A stretch of DNA of 18,021 bases, from assembly GCA_900554345.1 (NCBI GenBank), contig USHH01000018.1, positions 1-18,021 on the forward strand. Reading direction: 5' to 3'. The position numbers and the translations under genes are program-made. Of this stretch, positions 14,324-18,021 are shown in pieces. Position 1 is the first letter of the stretch. Every line of letters starts with the position of its first letter. The notes under the pieces were generated by a model. That model saw only the letters and a list, made by a program, of their open reading frames with translations. It did not search any database and was not told the origin of the DNA. The stretch is from an uncultured Bacteroidales bacterium (GTDB taxonomy: Bacteria; Bacteroidota; Bacteroidia; Bacteroidales; Muribaculaceae).

Positions 14324-14602
14324 ATGAGCAATGTGATGCAATCGCGTGCGGCCGCCTGGGGCGGCCTGGTTCTTGTGCTCGTTGTAATGGTGCTCACATT
14401 CAGCCTGCGCACGGAATGGTGGACGTTTATCGACCTGTTTTTCCTCTTCATGATGGCCTTCTGTCATCTGGCTGCCTGTTATCTGACGAAAGTCAGCTTC
14501 CTGGCCTCGCGCAAGCTTGATGTCTTCGCTCTGATTTGCGGCATATTGTTTGTATTGGCGCTTCTCTGCGAATACATCGCATGGCAGGTCATTTTCCCAT
14601 GA
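14324..14602 (+). CDS. Small three-helix membrane protein of unknown function
   Basis: The 92-residue, strongly hydrophobic protein has three predicted transmembrane helices (about 12-27, 36-54 and 66-88) and short loops. Trp/Phe-rich positions occur near the first turn (RTEWWTFIDLFF). No family was recognised. It starts 40 nt after the Spi-domain gene and probably shares its transcript, which would end at the terminator at 14655. The ATG at 14324 is used; an in-frame ATG at 14336 is also possible. The GC-rich codon use matches the genes on the left, so it belongs to the resident chromosome rather than to the right-hand operon. Confidence 0.65.
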   Translation: MSNVMQSRAAAWGGLVLVLVVMVLTFSLRTEWWTFIDLFFLFMMAFCHLAACYLTKVSFLASRKLDVFALICGILFVLALLCEYIAWQVIFP

Positions 14603-14654
14603 ATCATACTCAACATCACATAAATCAGAAACTCAGGTTCTGGTGGCACCACAG

Positions 14655-14690
14655 AAGACCGCTAATACTCAATGAGTTAGCGGTCTTTTT
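14655..14690 (+). terminator. Terminator after the small membrane protein
   Basis: The perfect 11-bp stem AAGACCGCTAA (14655-14665) / TTAGCGGTCTT (14677-14687) has an 11-nt apex that can form a further CTC/GAG pairing, followed by a T run. The arms plus T tract make this one of the best terminators in the window. Confidence 0.9.
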
Positions 14691-14833
14691 ATTCATCCAC
14701 ACCCCTCCGGGTCACCACAAAAGTCACCACGCTCACGCTAACACGCTGTAATGTTGGGAATTATGTGTGTCAGTGCAGACTCATATCTTTTCTTGTGATT
14801 GTATAGCACCCTGATAATCAACATATAAATCAT

Positions 14834-14908
14834 ATCCATTCAAAATCATTCAGCATCATTCAACACCACATCACCGCCTCGCACCCCCAAACTTTAACAG
14901 ACTTTAAC
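14834..14908 (+). repeat. Ten-base-phased short direct repeats
   Basis: ATCCATTCA (14834-14842), ATCATTCA (14845-14852) and ATCATTCA (14855-14862) recur at 10-11-nt steps. ACTTTAAC follows twice at exactly 10-nt spacing (14891-14898, 14901-14908). Helical phasing is typical of cooperative protein binding. Confidence 0.55.
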
Positions 14909-14995
14909 TATATTCAGACAGTAAAAATGTGGTGATCTCAGCCTCTTTTTCGCCGGGTCACCACGCTCAACCGTTAAAATCTCATAATAATTTCG

Positions 14996-15003
14996 TAACT
15001 TTG
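14996..15003 (+). promoter_or_regulatory. -7 promoter box of the accessory operon
   Basis: TAACTTTG is a perfect -7 box. The -33 region (GTTA at 14973-14976, 19 nt upstream) is only a partial match. Transcription should start near 15010 and would include the whole structured leader. Confidence 0.65.
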
Positions 15004-15028
15004 TGGTCGGGTTGACACAAGTCTGCCT

Positions 15029-15040
15029 ATGACATTTTAG
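15029..15040 (+). CDS. Leader peptide candidate 1 (MTF, three codons)
   Basis: ATG-ACA-TTT-TAG lies in the leader about 20 nt after the predicted transcription start. It is far too short to be a functional protein. If translated, it would act by placing or stalling a ribosome ahead of the large hairpin. Confidence 0.35.
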   Translation: MTF

Positions 15041-15044
15041 AAAT

Positions 15045-15068
15045 ATGAAGCGGTATGCTCTCTTGTAA
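15045..15068 (+). CDS. Leader peptide candidate 2 (MKRYALL, seven codons)
   Basis: The ORF starts 4 nt after the first mini-ORF stops. Its TAA stop (15066-15068) is made of the first three bases of the 5' arm of the large hairpin. A ribosome finishing or stalling here would cover the hairpin base, so translation could control folding. This is a positional argument; translation is not shown. Confidence 0.45.
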   Translation: MKRYALL

Positions 15069-15251
15069 GTCGAGAACGTAGGAAATTCAAGACACTGCAC
15101 AAGGATAGCATAGCGGTTCTCACGCATACGGCGTGGGCTGCTATACTACATTCGTGCATTTAGGTTTCCTACGACCTTCGACTTAGAATGTTGCATTGGT
15201 AGTCCGCGCTTCTGCATTTAATAATCTGCCCTGTCGGACTGCTGGGCAAAA

Positions 15252-15311
15252 ATGAAAGAAAACAATGGAACAAAAATTCTGTCAAAGCTGCGGAATGCCG
15301 CTCACAAATGA
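15252..15311 (+). CDS. Overlapping upstream ORF (19 codons) across the first gene's start
   Basis: An ATG at 15252, just after the GGGCAAAA end of the leader, opens a 19-residue frame (MKENNGTKIL onward) that overlaps the start of the zinc-ribbon gene in another frame and stops at 15309-15311. It could be a regulatory upstream ORF, or the relic of an earlier gene start behind the same leader. No family features are present. Confidence 0.25.
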   Translation: MKENNGTKILSKLRNAAHK

Positions 15312-15945
15312 AATATTCGGCACGAATGCGGACGGTAGACCCAATGAAGATTACTGCATCTACTGCTATAAGGATGGCAAATTTACGCAGGACATGACTA
15401 TGCAGCAGATGATAGACTACTGCGCACAGTTTACGGATGAAATCAACAAGCAATCGGGACAGAATCTGACTAAAGAGCAGGCAAAGGAAATGATGCGTCA
15501 GTTCTTCCCTCACCTCAAACGCTGGAAACAGTATAGCGACTATAATCTGATACACAAAGCGGAGGCTCTTCTTGCGGAATGTGCTACTGTAACCATTGCA
15601 TCTGTCAATAGCGATGGCTTTCCGCGCCCTGTGCCTATGGCGAAAGGCGAGACACAAGGTTGTGGCATAATATGGATGGCAACGGGGGGTGATTCTGTAA
15701 AAGTCGCCGACTTCAAGCGTAATCCTAAAGCCGGGTTATGCTACGATAAAGGCGGTTCAAGTGTCTGCCTGCGCGGCACAGTGGAAATTATCGACGATGA
15801 CGATATCCGCAGGGAGAAATGGCAGGATTGGTATATAAATCATTTCCCGGGAGGACCTGCTGACCCGAACTATATGCTGCTTCGTTTCGTCGGGACGGAA
15901 GCCACTATATGGATTGACCATGAATTCACCCATATTCAAATATAA
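15265..15945 (+). CDS. Zinc-ribbon plus pyridoxamine-oxidase-like (flavin split-barrel) protein
   Basis: The 226-residue protein is a two-domain fusion. Residues 1-40 form a putative zinc ribbon with Cys6-x2-Cys9 and Cys31-x2-Cys34. A helical linker (about 45-85) follows. Residues about 90-226 resemble the pyridoxamine-5'-phosphate-oxidase-like/general-stress split-barrel group, with ATVTIASVNSDGFPRPVPM, then KVADFKRNPKAGLCYD and SVCLRGTVEII. Such proteins usually bind FMN, F420 or heme; the cofactor and substrate here are unknown. It is the first gene of the operon, directly after the structured leader, and lies 9 nt upstream of DUF3795. The ATG at 15265 gives a normal N-terminus. Codon use is visibly more A/T-rich than in the genes left of 14600, consistent with transfer. 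Confidence 0.85.
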   Translation: MEQKFCQSCGMPLTNEIFGTNADGRPNEDYCIYCYKDGKFTQDMTMQQMIDYCAQFTDEINKQSGQNLTKEQAKEMMRQFFPHLKRWKQYSDYNLIHKAEALLAECATVTIASVNSDGFPRPVPMAKGETQGCGIIWMATGGDSVKVADFKRNPKAGLCYDKGGSSVCLRGTVEIIDDDDIRREKWQDWYINHFPGGPADPNYMLLRFVGTEATIWIDHEFTHIQI

Positions 15946-15954
15946 ATTTTTGCC

Positions 15955-16308
15955 ATGAAGAAGATCGAAGCAAACAAAGAACTCATAGCGGCGTGCGGCC
16001 TCTATTGCGGCGCGTGCCGTAAGTATCTGTCAGTCAAATGCCCCGGTTGCCATAATAACGAAGAGGCTATCTGGTGCAAGATAAGGTATTGTGTTAATGA
16101 TAATGGTTATCACTCTTGTGCCGAATGTCGTAAAGATGTAAGCGAGTGTAAAATATATTCCAATTTTATCGGAAAGGTATTCGCTTTTCTTTTCAGATCA
16201 GACCGTCCGGCTTGCATCCGCTACATCCGCGAGCATGGCGAACAAGCTTTCGCCGAGGAAATGACTAAACGTAAATGCCAGACAATTAAACGCAACTACA
16301 AACCATGA
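15955..16308 (+). CDS. DUF3795 cysteine-rich protein
   Basis: The 117-residue protein matches the DUF3795 pattern: CGLYCGAC at 14-21, CPGC at 29-32, then C41, C46, CAEC at 55-58, and C65. The spacing suggests metal binding (zinc or an iron-sulfur cluster), but the family has no established function. No signal peptide is present, so it should be cytoplasmic. It lies 9 nt after the zinc-ribbon/flavin gene and its stop overlaps the GNAT start as ATGA. Two neighbouring Cys-rich proteins in one operon may point to shared redox or metal chemistry; that is inference. Confidence 0.88.
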   Translation: MKKIEANKELIAACGLYCGACRKYLSVKCPGCHNNEEAIWCKIRYCVNDNGYHSCAECRKDVSECKIYSNFIGKVFAFLFRSDRPACIRYIREHGEQAFAEEMTKRKCQTIKRNYKP

Positions 16309-16829
16309 GCCTCACATTACGCCCATATCAGCCTTTGGATGCCGCTGTGATTACATCGTGGCTTAAAAGCGAGTATCTTATACGCCAATGGTGCGCCGAC
16401 AGATATGAACATTATCCTGTCACGCCCGAAGATATTAACACATATCACGAGAGGAATATTGACGGACAACACTCTCGCGCACTTACAATGACTGATGGCG
16501 ATGATATTGTTGGGTACATCACCCTGCGCACTCCGGCAGACAAGCCTACGGAGCAACGATTGGGATTCGTTATTGTCGATGATTCAAAACGTGGCCGCGG
16601 CTTAGGCAAGGCTCTTGTTTCAATGGCAGTCAAATATGCCTATGAAGAGCTTGGGGCCACAAAAGTGTCGCTCGGTGTTTTTGAGAATAATCCGTCCGCT
16701 ATTCATTGCTATGAAGCTGCCGGTTTTCATCGAGTATCACTACCTAAAACCGAGAGTTACGAATGCCTGGACGAAACGTGGAACTGTATTGAGATGGAAT
16801 TAAAAAATGATACCCCAAAACATCCTTGA
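16305..16829 (+). CDS. GNAT-family N-acetyltransferase (RimJ/RimL-like)
   Basis: The 174-residue protein has the GNAT fold. The central strand LGFVIVDD is followed by the acetyl-CoA pyrophosphate loop R96-G-R-G-L-G-K102, and the C-terminal NPSAIHCYEAAGFHRV is the typical motif B. It transfers an acetyl group from acetyl-CoA to an amine of unknown identity. Both N-terminal protein acetylation and aminoglycoside-type drug modification occur in this broad class, and the sequence alone does not choose between them. It is translationally coupled to DUF3795 by a 4-bp ATGA overlap and overlaps the next gene by 23 bp. Confidence 0.9.
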   Translation: MSLTLRPYQPLDAAVITSWLKSEYLIRQWCADRYEHYPVTPEDINTYHERNIDGQHSRALTMTDGDDIVGYITLRTPADKPTEQRLGFVIVDDSKRGRGLGKALVSMAVKYAYEELGATKVSLGVFENNPSAIHCYEAAGFHRVSLPKTESYECLDETWNCIEMELKNDTPKHP

Positions 16830-17376
16830 CATAACCGGTCGTAACGAATTCCGCGAATGGCTCATAAAAAACGGCTCTTCCGAAAAAGAGTGCTGGATTG
16901 CCGTAAAGCGAGGCAAGACACCGCCGGAGGATGCCTTATGGTATCTTGACGCCGTAGAGGAGGCTTTATGTTTCGGCTGGATAGATTCTACGGTCAAGAA
17001 TGTGGATGGCGTTACGCTCCAGCGTTTCGGACCGCGAACCAAAAACGGGAGATGGACTGAACTGAACAAAGAGCGTTGCCGGCGCCTTGAACGTCTCGGG
17101 CGGATGACAGACAGAGGGCATGCCGTCTGTCCGAACCTCAATGCGGAATTTGAGATTATACCTGAAATAATTATCGCATTCAAGGCTCGTCCTGTGGCAT
17201 GGCAGAACTTTCAGGACTTTCCACCGCTGTATCAAAGGGTAAGGATTGACAATATTCAGAGAGTAGTTGCAAAGCCTGAATTATTTGAGAGTCGGCTGAC
17301 AAAACTTATAGAAGCAAGCGAGCGGGGTGAGATGATAGGCCACTGGCACGATTGCGGACGATTACTGGAGGATTGA
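16807..17376 (+). CDS. YdeI/OmpD-associated-like protein (OmdA family)
   Basis: The 189-residue protein resembles the bacteriocin-protection YdeI/OmpD-associated family. The N-terminal half contains FREWLIKNGSSEKECWIAV, YLDAVEEALCFGWIDSTVK and QRFGPRTKNGRWTELNKERC, the most conserved blocks of these proteins. Their biochemical role is unsettled; links to resistance against antimicrobial peptides or polymyxin are reported for some relatives. No membrane segment or signal peptide is seen. The start at 16807 overlaps the GNAT gene by 23 bp, and GrpB follows 3 nt after the stop. The ATG after a run of A (TTAAAAAATG) is the natural start. Confidence 0.85.
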   Translation: MIPQNILDITGRNEFREWLIKNGSSEKECWIAVKRGKTPPEDALWYLDAVEEALCFGWIDSTVKNVDGVTLQRFGPRTKNGRWTELNKERCRRLERLGRMTDRGHAVCPNLNAEFEIIPEIIIAFKARPVAWQNFQDFPPLYQRVRIDNIQRVVAKPELFESRLTKLIEASERGEMIGHWHDCGRLLED

Positions 17377-17379
17377 ATC

Positions 17380-17928
17380 ATGATCCGGACACTTAAAGAC
17401 ATGACTTTGGAGGAACTTTGGCAGCTGTTCCCCATCGTGCTGACTCCGCACCAGCTGCAATGGAAAGATTGGGCGAGAGAAGAAATAGAAAACCTCACCG
17501 CATTGCTATCGGGATATTGTCCTGTTATCACCCATATAGGCAGCACAGCCATACCCAATATTCATGCAAAGCCGATAATTGACATTCTTGTAGAGATAAA
17601 TCCCAGTGCCGACAAGCAGCAAATCAAAGAAAAAATGGGAACTGCGGGATATATCTGTATGTCAGTTTCCGATAGCCGCATGAGTTTTAACAAAGGCTAT
17701 ACTCTGGCCGGGTATGCCGAAAAGGTTTTCCATATCCATTTTCACAGAGCCGGTGACAATGATGAAATACGTTTTCGCGATTATCTTATAGCTCATCCTG
17801 AAGTCGCTAAAGAATATGAGATATTAAAACTATCACTGCTTCCTAAGTACAAAAATGACCGCGACGGTTATACCGAAGCTAAATCCGAACTTGTACGACA
17901 GACAATAAAAAGAGCCTTAAAACAATGA
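17380..17928 (+). CDS. GrpB family (UPF0157) nucleotidyltransferase-like protein
   Basis: The 182-residue protein carries the UPF0157/GrpB signature HIGSTAIPNIHAKPIIDILV, with G54-S55 and the two-residue-spaced Asp that match the nucleotidyltransferase fold. The C-terminal half has FRDYLIAHPEVAKEYEILKL, also usual for the family. Relatives are often found next to acetyltransferases and kinases in resistance or stress clusters, and some are fused to them, but substrates are not known. It follows YdeI by 3 nt and its stop overlaps the next ATG as ATGA, so it belongs to the same operon. Confidence 0.88.
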   Translation: MIRTLKDMTLEELWQLFPIVLTPHQLQWKDWAREEIENLTALLSGYCPVITHIGSTAIPNIHAKPIIDILVEINPSADKQQIKEKMGTAGYICMSVSDSRMSFNKGYTLAGYAEKVFHIHFHRAGDNDEIRFRDYLIAHPEVAKEYEILKLSLLPKYKNDRDGYTEAKSELVRQTIKRALKQ

Positions 17929-18021
17929 AAAACACAATATATCCCCGCACCGGCGATACACAGACCGTATATCTGAAATCGGTTGTCACGCGCCCGACAA
18001 TCGAGGTCGGAGACTTCACTA
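17925..18021 (+). CDS. Xenobiotic (Vat/CatB-like) acetyltransferase, 5' part only
   Basis: Only the first 32 codons are inside the window. The start IYPRTGDTQTVYLKSVVTRP followed by TIEVGDFT matches the N-terminus of hexapeptide-repeat xenobiotic acetyltransferases, in which a Tyr-Pro start leads to a P-x-I-x-V-G-D/R-(Y/F) strand. This family includes streptogramin A (Vat) and chloramphenicol (CatB-type) acetyltransferases, which are trimeric cytoplasmic enzymes using acetyl-CoA. With so little sequence the substrate cannot be fixed, and the His active site lies outside. It is coupled to GrpB by a 4-bp ATGA overlap. Confidence 0.65.
   Translation, partial: MKNTIYPRTGDTQTVYLKSVVTRPTIEVGDFT

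Larger units (their letters stand above)
14647..14969 (+). repeat. CACCACR motif family and longer direct repeats
   Basis: CACCACA/G occurs at 14647-14653, 14713-14719, 14725-14731, 14864-14870 and 14959-14965, and inverted at 14928-14934. CCGGGTCACCAC is repeated exactly at 14707-14718 and 14953-14964. GTCACCACGCTCA is repeated exactly at 14723-14735 and 14957-14969. The third site thus combines both longer repeats. Such arrays resemble recombinase- or regulator-binding sites. Confidence 0.6.
14603..15009 (+). other. Gene-free boundary between the GC-rich and AT-richer segments
   Basis: No credible coding region lies here; small open frames have no family features. Apart from the terminator at 14655, it contains six CACCACR motifs, longer direct repeats, three ATC(C)ATTCA units and two ACTTTAAC units. 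It ends in a promoter at 14996. The left side has the base composition of the core genes and the right side that of the accessory operon. This could be an end of an integrated element, but no integrase gene is in the window. Confidence 0.5.
15010..15264 (+). promoter_or_regulatory. Structured attenuator-like 5' leader of the accessory operon
   Basis: The leader of about 255 nt holds two tiny ORFs and a rod-like hairpin. Its stem segments are TAAGTCGA (15066-15073) with TCGACTTA (15178-15185), CGTAGGAAA (15077-15085) with TTTCCTACG (15165-15173), TGCAC (15096-15100) with GTGCA (15154-15158), ATAGCA (15105-15110) with TGCTAT (15139-15144), and an apical CTCACGC (15119-15125) with GCGTGGG (15131-15137). 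A second hairpin pairs GTAGTCCG (15199-15206) with CGGACTGC (15235-15242). It excludes TGCCC (15228-15232) with GGGCA (15244-15248), which would end just before the start region. Competing helices and short ORFs suggest attenuation. It resembles the leader-peptide control described for tetQ-rteA-rteB of CTnDOT; this is recall, not an alignment. Confidence 0.7.

Noticed and set aside
14641..14690. A second tRNA or tmRNA-like end near GGTGGCACCACAG
   Set aside because: No anticodon or T-arm could be folded; the sequence is a terminator preceded by a short palindrome.
14834..14908. CRISPR array or plasmid iteron origin
   Set aside because: The repeats are too short (8-9 bp) and too few, without unique spacers, and no cas or rep gene is present.
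14894..15127. A 77-codon minus-strand frame over the leader hairpin
   Set aside because: It arises from the inverted-repeat structure and has no protein-like features; the plus-strand leader explains the sequence better.

Overview
The window looks like a chromosomal segment of a GC-rich member of the Bacteroidales, most likely a Muribaculaceae-type gut bacterium. The evidence is a set of Bacteroidetes-type promoters (a TAnnTTTG -7 box, in several cases with a TTTG/GTTG-like -33 box about 20 nt upstream), no strong Shine-Dalgarno sequences, a Kdo/LPS gene, a TonB-dependent receptor with a carboxypeptidase-regulatory-like N-terminal domain, lipoproteins with Bacteroidetes-style signal peptides, a long PPi-dependent phosphofructokinase, and a C-terminal domain resembling T9SS sorting domains. 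The family-level placement is inference.

Layout. (1) 1-650: the end of a LysM-domain protein, then tRNA-Cys(GCA) with its own promoter and terminator. (2) 723-3795: a tight three-gene envelope operon of GT4 glycosyltransferase, UPF0104/MprF-type membrane protein and kdsB. (3) 3796-5680: a monocistronic pfp-type phosphofructokinase with promoter and terminator. (4) 5713-6185: a thioredoxin-like lipoprotein. (5) 6223-11157, minus strand: a TonB-dependent receptor followed by a large lipoprotein that does not look like SusD, with a good promoter. (6) 11300-13142: an MFS transporter resembling the MFSD1 group. (7) 13135-14690: a secreted protein with a Spi (C10-protease propeptide/inhibitor-like) domain but no protease domain, then a small three-helix membrane protein. 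(8) 14603-15009: a gene-free boundary rich in short repeats. (9) 15010 to the end: a different, more AT-rich, densely packed operon. It is preceded by a 255-nt structured leader with tiny upstream ORFs. Its genes encode zinc-ribbon/flavin split-barrel, DUF3795, GNAT, YdeI/OmpD-associated-like and GrpB-family proteins, and the start of a Vat/CatB-like xenobiotic acetyltransferase.

The left 14 kb reads as ordinary core or envelope genome. The most interesting part is the right end. Its gene types, tight overlaps and base composition unlike the neighbours suggest a horizontally acquired drug/stress-modification operon. The leader (short ORFs whose last stop codon lies in the base of a ~120-nt hairpin, then a second hairpin that conflicts with an alternative one beside the start codon) looks like an attenuator. 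It recalls the translational attenuation described for tetQ-rteA-rteB in Bacteroides CTnDOT. A working hypothesis is that the operon is induced by ribosome-targeting antibiotics. That is inference and no search could be run here.

No CRISPR array, rRNA or insertion sequence was seen.
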